Both the position numbers and the translations under genes were made by a program. A DNA stretch of 64,000 bases from Streptomyces sp. LaPpAH-108 (lineage in GTDB: Bacteria; Actinomycetota; Actinomycetes; Streptomycetales; Streptomycetaceae). Where the stretch lies: NCBI RefSeq assembly GCF_000373625.1, contig NZ_KB891995.1, forward strand, positions 625,738 to 689,737, in the 5' to 3' direction. Positions 28,484 through 38,121 of the stretch are shown here, piece by piece. Positions within the stretch are counted from its first letter, which is position 1. The number at the start of each line of letters is the position of its first letter. A model generated the notes under the pieces. It was not told the origin of the DNA. It did no database searches and saw only the letters and a list, made by a program, of their open reading frames with translations.

Positions 28484-28819
28484 GTGGCACAGAAGGTTCA
28501 GGTCCTTCTTGTCGACGACCTCGACGGCGGCGAGGCGGACGAGACGGTGACGTTCGCGCTGGACGGCAAGACTTACGAGATCGATCTGACGACCGCCAAT
28601 GCGGACAAGCTGCGCGACCTTCTCGGTCCGTATGTCCAGGGTGGCCGTCGTACCGGTGGCCGTTCCTCCGCGGGCCGCGGAAAGTCCCGCGCCTCTTCCG
28701 GTGGCAACCAGGACACCGCGGCGATCCGCGCCTGGGCCAAGGAGAACGGCTACGACGTGAACGACCGGGGCCGCGTCCCCGCCTCCATCCGTGAGGCGTA
28801 CGAGAAGGCCAACGGCTGA
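28484..28819 (+). CDS. lsr2: Lsr2, H-NS-like nucleoid protein
   Basis: Lsr2 bridges and silences AT-rich, often horizontally acquired, DNA. The protein has 111 residues. The N-terminal dimerisation domain (AQKVQVLLVDDLDGGEADETVTFALDGKTYEIDL) is joined by a basic Gly/Arg/Ser linker (GRRTGGRSSAGRGKSRAS) to the DNA-binding domain IRAWAKENGYDVNDRGRVPASI, whose RGR is the minor-groove hook. The GTG at 28484 has AAGGAA seven bases upstream. It lies between the N-acetyltransferase and the clpC region. Confidence 0.96.
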   Translation: MAQKVQVLLVDDLDGGEADETVTFALDGKTYEIDLTTANADKLRDLLGPYVQGGRRTGGRSSAGRGKSRASSGGNQDTAAIRAWAKENGYDVNDRGRVPASIREAYEKANG

Positions 28820-28827
28820 TCCGCCCG

Positions 28828-29514
28828 TCACAGGCCCGACGGCCGACGGCTCGACGGCCAGGGGCCCGACAGCTGGTGGCCCGACGGCCGGGCCCGCGCG
28901 CGGCCGTCCGGCCCGGCGCCCGCGCGCCGCAGCCGGACGCGGTGGCACTCCGCCGCGACCGTGCCCACGAGCCGTACGAGATCGGGAGCGCCCCCGGTGC
29001 CTCCCACGGCGGGCAGCGCCGGCAGCGCGGTCTCGGCCCGGCGGCCCGGACCGGGGGGCCGCAGCCACACGGCGGTCCCCCGCGTCGCGTCGGGCCGCCG
29101 CCGCGTCCCCTCGGGGGCGGGTCCGGGCGGCACCGGTGCCGTCATGAGGCCGCCCGCGCCCAGCGCCCGCAGATCCGGCGCCAGCGGCCCCCACTCCAGC
29201 CACTCGAGGAGCCCCGGCAGCTCCTCCGCCGCGCCCGCGGCCACCAGGAACAGCATCCGGTCGCCGCAGCGGGCCACCGGTGAGTACGGCCCCAGATGCC
29301 GCAGCGCGGCAGCGCCCGCCTCGGCCGGTACGTCCAGCGCGTCGAACCGCACCCCCGTCAGCAGCCGCAGCGGCCTGCCGGGAGCCGTCGGCCAGCCCAG
29401 CACCCCCTCGTACCAGTGGCGGTCCGCACCGGGCGCCGCACCCCTCGCGGGGCCGGAGCCGGGGGACGGACGCCGGGGGCCGGGAATCGCGGACGCGGGA
29501 AGCACCGAGGACAT
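28828..29514 (-). CDS. Conserved Streptomyces protein of unknown function next to clpC
   Basis: This 228-residue frame has a plausible globular core (HWYEGVLGWPTAPGRPLRLLTGVRFDALDVP, DRMLFLVAAGAAEELPGLLEWLEWG) and PDLVRLVGTVAAECHRVR near the end. The core has a slight resemblance to the N-terminal part of actinobacterial primase-polymerase-like proteins, which is not enough for a functional call. The C-terminal about 35 residues are low complexity, and their DNA is a GACGGCC-rich repeat just after lsr2. It faces lsr2, with stops nine bases apart. The clpC control region lies behind its start. Confidence 0.65.
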   Translation of the reverse strand: MSSVLPASAIPGPRRPSPGSGPARGAAPGADRHWYEGVLGWPTAPGRPLRLLTGVRFDALDVPAEAGAAALRHLGPYSPVARCGDRMLFLVAAGAAEELPGLLEWLEWGPLAPDLRALGAGGLMTAPVPPGPAPEGTRRRPDATRGTAVWLRPPGPGRRAETALPALPAVGGTGGAPDLVRLVGTVAAECHRVRLRRAGAGPDGRARARPSGHQLSGPWPSSRRPSGL

Positions 29515-29620
29515 GTCCGGAGCAACCCCGCAGCGCGCCCGCTGGTTACGCTGGGCAGCCGGATGATCCCGCAGCGTCTGCCGAAGGGGAGTGCGCGGGA
29601 GCGCACGGTGGCACAAGGTT

Positions 29621-29634
29621 GTTCGCCCATAGCG
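29621..29634 (+). promoter_or_regulatory. ClgR-type box 1 upstream of clpC
   Basis: GTTCGC, five bases, then GCG matches the GTTCGC-N5-GCG operator described for the Streptomyces Clp regulator ClgR. It lies about 310 bases upstream of the clpC start. Confidence 0.6.
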
Positions 29635-29726
29635 GAGGGATGGGGCGTGCGCGGCATGGACTGTCGGTCCCTGCGGGTAAGACATGCCTAGTGGGAGGGG
29701 GCGACACGCAGAACGGGGCGTCTCAC

Positions 29727-29743
29727 GTTCGCCAACGGCGTAC
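29727..29743 (+). promoter_or_regulatory. ClgR-type box 2 upstream of clpC
   Basis: GTTCGC, five bases, then GCGTAC is a nearly symmetric match to the ClgR operator, about 200 bases before clpC and 106 bases after box 1. The remaining stretch 29515-29944 (430 bases) holds no gene I can support and is best read as the clpC promoter and leader. Confidence 0.65.
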
Positions 29744-29944
29744 TGGCGACTGGGGTAACTGCCTGGCCTGCGGGAACATCGTCTCGCACCATCGGGTTGG
29801 AGCAGATGTCGGCGTCAGGGGTCAGGAGGCCATCGACGGTGTCGGCAGTTGGAATGAGCGGTCCCCGCTTGCGGGACTAAGCTGCGGAAGGACAGGGAGG
29901 GGAAGTTCCCCCCACTGCCTGACCGCTCTGAGGAGCGATTAACG

Positions 29945-32473
<2,529 letters not shown>

Positions 32474-32500
32474 CCCTCCGGGGGCTCGCCTGAAAAACCC

Positions 32501-32537
32501 CGAAAGGGCCGGTGCTTTTCGAGCACCGGCCCTTTCG
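32501..32537 (+). terminator. Bidirectional terminator between clpC and the NACHT gene
   Basis: A perfect 16-bp stem with a five-base TTTCG loop lies 27 bases after the clpC stop and eight bases beyond the stop of the minus-strand NACHT gene. It can stop transcription from both sides. Confidence 0.8.
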
Positions 32538-32544
32538 GCGTTCG

Positions 32545-35500
32545 TCAGAAGGGGAGGTTGCGGGCGTGTGTGGTCGTTATCCCGATGCCTGGGAAGTCCT
32601 GGCCGTACGCGCTCCGATCCAGTGCTACGGCGCCCGAAGCCGTGAGATCCACACTCTTCAGGTTCGGACACAGCCTGCCCAGGGCGGACAGATCCTCATC
32701 GCCTCGGACGTCGAACACCTCCAGCGTCTGGATGCCTGACAGCTCAAGGGCGCCCGCCCACTGTTCAGCGGCCTGCGCGGGGAGGGCCAGCGCGGTGAGA
32801 GCCGGGTGCGAGGCGAGTTCGGACCAGTCTTCGGCATCGAACGAAACGACTCCGCAGAACAGCCGCAGACGCTGGAGGGTCGGCCATTGAGAGAGCCCGT
32901 GGAGACTGCCGGCCGGTAACGCATCGCCGGGCAGGTTCAGTGAGGTCAGTGGGGCATCACGAGGCAGATTCCGCAGACCTGCGGCCAGTTCGCTCGGTAG
33001 CGAGAGACTTCGCAAGGTAGTGAGTCGGGCCAGTCCCGAGATCTCGCCCAGGCCGTGCAGATACAAGCCGGTAAGCCCCAGATGCGCCAGCGGGGAAAGG
33101 TCGGCTACTCCCGGACAACCTGTCAGGCTGATGTGATCGAGTGATCCCAGGGTGGCGAATGGCCGGAGATCCCGAATCAGCGGATTCTCTGACACGTCGA
33201 TTCTGCGCACCCCCTCCGGAAGCGCCCGGATGATGTCTGTCAGGTGGTGCGGCCCCGCGAATGCCAGCTGAGCCTGCGGGTCGAGCCGGGGAAGAGCGCA
33301 CAAGGTTTCCGGAGAGGTCACCTTGACGAGAAAATCCTCGGTGTCCAGGTGAGCAAGCACTTCGGCGGCGTACCCGATCGGGTCGAAGCGGTCCCAGGCC
33401 CGCGTCAGGTGGAATCGCACCCAAAAGGAAGGATGGTCGACGTACCGCTTCAGCAGCGGCACGGCCGCGTCCGTGCCGACCAGGGCTGCCGTGACGGTCA
33501 CCGCCTCGGCCTCCCTGTCCGACAGTCCCTCGGGCCCCGGCAGCAGTTCCAGGACCAGGGGGCCCGCGAGGGCCAGTTCCTTGGCTTCTTCCAGCGTCCG
33601 GGGCGGCAGCAAGTTTCTCGCCAGGTTCTGGACCGTGAGGCGTATCGAAGGGTCCAGTTCCGTCGCGTGCTCCAGGCAGGCCATCGCGAGCAGATGGGCC
33701 CGCTTGTCCGGGTTCGACGCCAGCAGGCTCAGCAGTTCCGCCCGTTCCCGGGGGCGTGCCTGGGCCACGGCCATGCGGATCACGTCGGACCACTGGTCGT
33801 CGCAGGCGTGCTCGGCGAGGAGGCCGAAGTCGCCCGCTTCGACGGCGGCGCGGGCGCCGAGGAAGTCCTGGAAGGTGCGGTGGACGAAGTGGAGGGTGTC
33901 GGGGGCGGGGGTGAGGAGCAGTCCGGTGCGGACCAGGAAGTGGCGCAGGACCGAGGCAGCGTCTCCGAGCGCCGACGCTGCCGGTACCGCCGGAAGTGTC
34001 TCGGCGATGATGCTCTCCGCCCGGTCCCGGTCCAGTTCCGTGCGCCCGTTGCGGATCAGCCAGTAGGCGAGTCGTTGCAGGAGCTGGAGCTGGGGTTCCT
34101 CGCTCAGCTCGGGCACGGCCATGTCCCGTTCGCGGTCGCGGCGGGTGAGCAGCATGGAGAGCGCGGACTCGTACAGTTCCTTGCGGCCGTGCGGGAGATA
34201 GCCGCGCCGGTCGCGGTGCAGGGCGCAGATGAGGCCGCACATCAGCGGGTTGGTGGCGAGGCGGCCCAGGTCGGGCTTGGTGCGTACCGCGTCCAGCAGC
34301 TGGTCCCGGTACGCGGCGAGCAGCTGGTCCTCCTCCGGTACGCCCGTCTCGGCGGCCCGGTGCCAGCGGCGGATGAAGGAGGCGACGTCCGAGGGGCTCA
34401 TCGCGGAGAGGACCAGCTCCGTGAACCCGTCCTCGGCCAGCCACTCGTCGCCCACGGCCGAGGGCCGGGAGGTGACGAGCCAGTGGTTGCCGGGAAACGT
34501 GTCCGCGAGATCGCGCAGCCACGCACGGGCGCGCTCCCGCTCGGGTTCCGGCACCTCGTCGAGGCCGTCGATCAGGACGAGGCCGCGCCCGGCGGTCAGC
34601 ACGCGGTGCTCCCAGCCGTCCGGCTGCGCCCCGTCGAGCGGACAGCCCACCGCGCCGAGGAACCGCGCCGGGGCGGGCAGGCGGTCCCCGTGCCGGGTGA
34701 GGGTGCGCAGCGGGAGGACGAAGGGGACGCGGCCCGAGAGGTGGGCCATGCGGCCGGTCGGCCCGGTCGCGGCCGACACGGTGAGCCACTGGACCAGCGT
34801 GGTCTTGCCCGAGCCCGCGACGCCGCGCAGCAGGACCCGGTCGTGACCGGCCAGTGCCTCGTCGGCGGGAACGCGGACCGGTTCGGCGGGCGCCGTGCCG
34901 AAGGCCGGGCCGAGCGGTTCGCTGTCGTGCCGGACCGCCTCCAGGCTCAGATAGGCGGAGTCCAGCGGCCAGCGCCCCGGTGAATTGGTGAGGTCGATGC
35001 CGTAGATCGTGAGCTTGCCGTGCTTCGTGGCCAGGTGCGCCAGGTACCAGGTCTCGAAGGCGCGGTCCTGGGTGTCCTGCCCGCGGGTCCGGGTCAGCAG
35101 CTCCTCCACCCCGGCGGCCGTTCTGGTCTGGGCGCGGCTCTGTTCGACGACGGTGCGGGGGACAAAGGTGGAGCGGCGGCTGAAGAATTCCAGGATCTGG
35201 CCGCAGGCCCACGTGGTGGCGCCCGTCAGGAACAGCCCGGCGTCCCCGGACAGCCCGTCCGGCCCGGGGGCCGCCCGCCCCAGCCGCTCGGCCAGTGCGC
35301 GCTCGTCCAGCCCGGCGCTCTGGACCAGGTCCATGTCGATGTCGCCGAGGGCGAGCAGCCTGCGGGTCAGCGCCTCGGTGACGGCTGTCCGCTCGTCGCG
35401 GGCGAAGGGCGGCTCGCCGGGTGGGTCCAGCGCCGCGTCGACCAGGTGCGTGGCGAGCCTGCGTAATTCCTTCTCGCCCAGTCCCCGCTTCTCACCGTGG

Positions 35501-35634
35501 AGGGAGACCCGGTCGCTCAGCCGTACCGGCTTCGGGACCAGCCCAGCGCCCGGGCCGTCGGACGGGAAGAGCTTCTTCAGCAAGGAGACCAGGAGACCGG
35601 ACGCGAGTTTGCCGCCGATGGCCGTGGGCTCCAT
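32545..35634 (-). CDS. NACHT NTPase with leucine-rich repeats (bacterial NLR-like protein)
   Basis: This 1029-residue protein has an N-terminal helical region (about 1-260) beginning with an amphipathic stretch IGGKLASGLLVSLLKKLF. The STAND/NACHT ATPase follows: Walker A GVAGSGKT with Lys277 and Walker B LVLIDGLDE at about 352-360. Then comes the winged/helical part ending FVHRTFQDFLGARAAVEAG, a HEAT-like region (about 600-790), and irregular leucine-rich repeats (about 800-1000). Related bacterial NACHT proteins defend against phage and are relatives of animal NLRs. Two leucines (57 and 906) are TTA codons. The ATG at 35634 has GGGGGTGG upstream; an ATG at 35655 would add seven residues. Codon use near the 3' end is less GC-rich than in neighbours, which suggests acquisition. 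Confidence 0.85.
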   Translation of the reverse strand: MEPTAIGGKLASGLLVSLLKKLFPSDGPGAGLVPKPVRLSDRVSLHGEKRGLGEKELRRLATHLVDAALDPPGEPPFARDERTAVTEALTRRLLALGDIDMDLVQSAGLDERALAERLGRAAPGPDGLSGDAGLFLTGATTWACGQILEFFSRRSTFVPRTVVEQSRAQTRTAAGVEELLTRTRGQDTQDRAFETWYLAHLATKHGKLTIYGIDLTNSPGRWPLDSAYLSLEAVRHDSEPLGPAFGTAPAEPVRVPADEALAGHDRVLLRGVAGSGKTTLVQWLTVSAATGPTGRMAHLSGRVPFVLPLRTLTRHGDRLPAPARFLGAVGCPLDGAQPDGWEHRVLTAGRGLVLIDGLDEVPEPERERARAWLRDLADTFPGNHWLVTSRPSAVGDEWLAEDGFTELVLSAMSPSDVASFIRRWHRAAETGVPEEDQLLAAYRDQLLDAVRTKPDLGRLATNPLMCGLICALHRDRRGYLPHGRKELYESALSMLLTRRDRERDMAVPELSEEPQLQLLQRLAYWLIRNGRTELDRDRAESIIAETLPAVPAASALGDAASVLRHFLVRTGLLLTPAPDTLHFVHRTFQDFLGARAAVEAGDFGLLAEHACDDQWSDVIRMAVAQARPRERAELLSLLASNPDKRAHLLAMACLEHATELDPSIRLTVQNLARNLLPPRTLEEAKELALAGPLVLELLPGPEGLSDREAEAVTVTAALVGTDAAVPLLKRYVDHPSFWVRFHLTRAWDRFDPIGYAAEVLAHLDTEDFLVKVTSPETLCALPRLDPQAQLAFAGPHHLTDIIRALPEGVRRIDVSENPLIRDLRPFATLGSLDHISLTGCPGVADLSPLAHLGLTGLYLHGLGEISGLARLTTLRSLSLPSELAAGLRNLPRDAPLTSLNLPGDALPAGSLHGLSQWPTLQRLRLFCGVVSFDAEDWSELASHPALTALALPAQAAEQWAGALELSGIQTLEVFDVRGDEDLSALGRLCPNLKSVDLTASGAVALDRSAYGQDFPGIGITTTHARNLPF

Positions 35635-35675
35635 CCGCCACCCCCGTATGCGCATGACACCGGACGTACGGATGG

Positions 35676-35705
35676 AGCCTAGCCAGGGTTTTCGGCCCCT
35701 GTCAG
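35676..35705 (-). promoter_or_regulatory. Probable promoter of the NACHT gene
   Basis: Read on the minus strand, CTGACA (35705-35700) and TAGGCT (35681-35676) are 18 bases apart and lie about 40 bases before the ATG. The -35 element overlaps the stop codon of the HAD phosphatase gene, so the NACHT gene can be transcribed on its own. Confidence 0.5.
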
Positions 35706-36316
35706 GAGAGCCGGCCGTCGTAGTCCGGCAGTTTGAAGGTCTTCTCGGCGTGGCCGCCCGTGAGGTCGGAGGGGCTGTTGCCGATGTTGGCGATGATCGT
35801 GTAGCCGTGGGACTCGATGTCGGCGCGCTGGGCGGTCTTGTAGGCGGCGACGTCCTTGAAGAGGTCGGCGAGGCCGCGGACGCGGAGGCCGGTGACGTCG
35901 TAGCCGTCGTGTTCGAGGTTGTACTGGGTGGGGAGGTAGAGGAGGCCGGGGCGGGCGGTGACGAAGAAGAGGGCCACGTCGTGGTCCTGGGCGTAGCGGG
36001 CGACGTTCAGGACGGGCTTGTTGGCGGGCTGCGGGTAGCTGAAGCCGAAGTCGGTCTCCAGCGTGGTGTTGTCGATGTCGAAGACGATCGCCTGGCGCTC
36101 CCCGGAGGGGGCGGCGGCGACGCGGTCCTGGAGGTAGGGGAGCGCCTGGTCCATGACGGCCGCGCAGTCGCGCTGCCAGGTGGCGTAGTCGACGGCGGCG
36201 GCAGCGGCCGTCCTGGGAGTGGCCTCGGCGGCCTGGGCGGGGGCGGCCAGGGCGGTGAGCGCGGCCAGGCAGACGGCGGTGGTGGCGGTCCGGCGTGCCC
36301 AGGGGCGTCTGGTCAT
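35702..36316 (-). CDS. Secreted HAD-family acid phosphatase (class B-like)
   Basis: This 204-residue protein has a signal peptide (RR followed by a hydrophobic stretch and AAPAQA, cleavage near 28-30). The HAD nucleophile motif VFDIDNTTLE has Asp80 and Asp82, motif II is VTARPG, and the C-terminal IANIGNSPSDLTGGHAEKTFKLPDY carries the third acidic motif. This is the plant/bacterial subfamily IIIB acid phosphatase group. It acts outside the cell on unknown phosphate esters. AGAGGAA precedes the ATG. The NACHT gene follows 67 bases downstream on the same strand. Confidence 0.88.
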   Translation of the reverse strand: MTRRPWARRTATTAVCLAALTALAAPAQAAEATPRTAAAAAVDYATWQRDCAAVMDQALPYLQDRVAAAPSGERQAIVFDIDNTTLETDFGFSYPQPANKPVLNVARYAQDHDVALFFVTARPGLLYLPTQYNLEHDGYDVTGLRVRGLADLFKDVAAYKTAQRADIESHGYTIIANIGNSPSDLTGGHAEKTFKLPDYDGRLS

Positions 36317-36791
36317 CGGTGGGGGGTTCCTCTCGCGTCCGTACGGGGCAGGAGCAGGCCCCGGAGAGCGGAAATGTCAGGGACATGCTCTGCGAAGCGG
36401 GTGGCGCGAGGGGAACCGTAGGGTTACCGGGGGGTAGGTGGCCAGAGGCGCGGGTCACATTTGATGGGTCGGCGAATAGCGCCGTCGGTGACATGGCGCA
36501 CAGGCGAAATGTCCGTTACTACACCAGATAGTGGGAAAGCTTATCCGAGCAAAATAGGACATTCGTTCCGGAACTCTGGGTGATACCGCGATGTCGGCGC
36601 GGTCGGCGTCCGGGGTGGAGGGTTCTGTCAAGAGTTGGGTGTTTTTGGCAGGTTCTACTATCCCCTGCCGTAGTGAGGGGGGTTTGAGCGCGAATGGAAT
36701 GCCGGGTTACCAATGTGTGGTCCCGCCCGGCGAATCGGTGAAACATCCGTGTGCCGGGTGGCTCTCTGTCCCCCGAGTTCACGAGGTATAG
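36317..36791. promoter_or_regulatory. 475-base divergent intergenic region (HAD phosphatase / M23 peptidase)
   Basis: No gene is supported here. The region is AT-richer than its flanks. A sigma-E-like promoter candidate for the M23 gene is GGAAC (36570-36574), 17 bases, then TGTCGG; the GGAAC is half of the perfect palindrome GTTCCGGAAC at 36565-36574. A second promoter-like TACTAT lies near 36655. The last about 110 bases contain pairing segments (CCCGGC near 36726 and GCCGGG near 36753), so a structured leader is possible. Confidence 0.4.
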
Positions 36792-37340
36792 ATGTTCAAG
36801 CGTTCCACGTCTCGTTCTGCCCGTACGTCCCTCCGCAGCCGCGTGGCCGTCATGGCCGCCGGAGTCGGCGCCGCGGCCGTGCTGGGTGGCGGGGTCGCGA
36901 GCGCCGCGACCGCCCCCGCGACCTCCTGGGTCGACCCGGTGCAGCACTACAAGCTCTCGGCCGGGTTCGCCCAGGCCGGCAGCCACTGGGCCCACAAGCA
37001 CAGCGGTCAGGACTTCGCGGTGCCCACCGGCACCAGTGTCCTCGCGGCGCACGGCGGCACGGTCGTCAAGGCCGGTCCGAACGGTGCCGGTGACGGTCCC
37101 GCCTACGGCAACGCCGTCGTCATCAAGCACGGCAACGGCCTGTACTCGCAGTACGCCCACCTGTCCCGCATCGACGTGCGCGTCGGTCAGGTCGTCAAGA
37201 CCGGTCAGCACATAGCCCTCTCGGGCAGCACCGGCAACTCCACCGGCCCGCACCTGCACTTCGAGATCCGTACGACGCCGAACTACGGCTCCGCCGTCAA
37301 CCCGGTCGTCTTCCTGCGCGCTCACGGCGTCCACGTCTGA
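36792..37340 (+). CDS. Secreted M23 (LytM-type) metallopeptidase
   Basis: This 182-residue protein has a basic N terminus, a hydrophobic segment and an ASA cleavage site near residue 38, then an M23 domain. The zinc ligands are His70 and Asp74 in HKHSGQDFAVPTGT and His156 in GPHLHFEIRT, with YAHLSRIDVRVGQVVKTGQ between them. Enzymes of this family cut peptidoglycan peptide bridges. There is no extra cell-wall-binding domain, so the protein is essentially the bare catalytic domain. Its upstream region may contain a sigma-E-type promoter, which would fit an envelope role. Confidence 0.92.
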   Translation: MFKRSTSRSARTSLRSRVAVMAAGVGAAAVLGGGVASAATAPATSWVDPVQHYKLSAGFAQAGSHWAHKHSGQDFAVPTGTSVLAAHGGTVVKAGPNGAGDGPAYGNAVVIKHGNGLYSQYAHLSRIDVRVGQVVKTGQHIALSGSTGNSTGPHLHFEIRTTPNYGSAVNPVVFLRAHGVHV

Positions 37341-37371
37341 GCCACCCGTGTCCCGTACGGGACGTGACGTG

Positions 37372-37397
37372 ACGGCGCCCTGGCATCAGGGCGCCGT
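37372..37397. terminator. Bidirectional terminator between M23 and TetR genes
   Basis: ACGGCGCCCT and AGGGCGCCGT form a perfect 10-bp stem with a six-base loop, 31 bases after the M23 stop and just beyond the stop of the convergent TetR gene. Confidence 0.7.
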
Positions 37398-37399
37398 GT

Positions 37400-38002
37400 T
37401 CACTGCCTGCCGCGGGCGCCCTCGTGCGCCTGCGTCACCAGGTCCACGGCGACCTCGAGAACGGCCTGGCGCTTCTTCTCGGCGTCGCCCTCCAGGTCCT
37501 GCATCACGAACATCCCCGCGTGCAGCGTGAACAGCGCGCTGATGCAGCGGACCTGGTCGGTGAGCTGGGCCTCGGGGTCGATGATGATGTCCCTGAGGCG
37601 GCGCATCCGGTCCTTGAAGGTCTCGCCGATGCGCAGTTCCCGTACCGTCGCCTGGTTCTCCTGCATGAACCGGAAGAGCGGTTCCGCTCCGGCCAGCGCC
37701 TCGCTGTAGCGCCGGACGATCTCCTGCTTGGTCTCCAGGGTGTGCGGCTGCCCCTGTCCCCACTCGATCAGGTCCTCGATCGGTTGCGTCAGATCCCGGA
37801 AGAGGCTGACGGTGATCTCTTCCTTCGTCTTGAAGTGGTAGTACAGGGCCGCTTTGGTCACGTCGAGACGCTCCGCGATCTCGCGCAGAGACGTCTTCTC
37901 GTAGCCCTGCTCCGCGAAGAGCTCGAGTGCCACGTCCTGGATGCGCTGGCGGGTGTTGCCGCGGCGCTGCTGCTTGGTGCCGTCGTCCATCGTGCCACCC
38001 AT
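37400..38002 (-). CDS. TetR-family repressor of the adjacent MFS exporter
   Basis: This 200-residue protein has the TetR helix-turn-helix (RQRIQDVALELFAEQGYEKTSLREIAERLDVTKAALYYHFKTKEEI) and a helical ligand domain. The start at 38002 (MGGTMDDG) follows GGAG by eight bases; MDDG at 37990 is possible. It is divergent from the MFS gene, and the 119-base gap holds a long inverted repeat overlapping both promoters, so it almost certainly represses the exporter and itself until a ligand binds. Confidence 0.92.
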   Translation of the reverse strand: MGGTMDDGTKQQRRGNTRQRIQDVALELFAEQGYEKTSLREIAERLDVTKAALYYHFKTKEEITVSLFRDLTQPIEDLIEWGQGQPHTLETKQEIVRRYSEALAGAEPLFRFMQENQATVRELRIGETFKDRMRRLRDIIIDPEAQLTDQVRCISALFTLHAGMFVMQDLEGDAEKKRQAVLEVAVDLVTQAHEGARGRQ

Positions 38003-38029
38003 CCTCGTACTCCTCGCGCTCCCGGGAAA

Positions 38030-38096
38030 CTTACTTGACGCCCGGCTAGTAAACTGGCTACCTTCAGTGTAGTGAACTAGCCGGGCGGCAAGTAAG
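38030..38096. promoter_or_regulatory. TetR operator: 21-bp inverted repeat over the MFS promoter
   Basis: Arms at 38030-38050 and 38076-38096 are inverted copies differing at one position, with 25 bases between. The MFS promoter TTGACG (38035-38040) and TACCTT (38059-38064), 18 bases apart, has its -35 inside the left arm and its spacer running out of it. The right arm holds a TTGCCG that can serve as a -35 for the TetR gene. Binding here would block both genes. Confidence 0.8.
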
Positions 38097-38121
38097 TACC
38101 TGTCGCAAGGGAGTGGGAGAG

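Noticed and set aside
29280..29942. Plus-strand frames in the clpC upstream region
   Set aside because: They overlap the minus-strand gene at 28828-29514 or the promoter region, show Pro/Ala/Arg compositions, and have no conserved motif.
36680..36791. Possible cyclic di-AMP (ydaO-type) riboswitch before the M23 peptidase gene
   Set aside because: The gene type and the presence of disA fit, and some pairing is visible, but I could not find the conserved GGGGACCCA or GGGGUGAA core, so I only call it a possibly structured leader.
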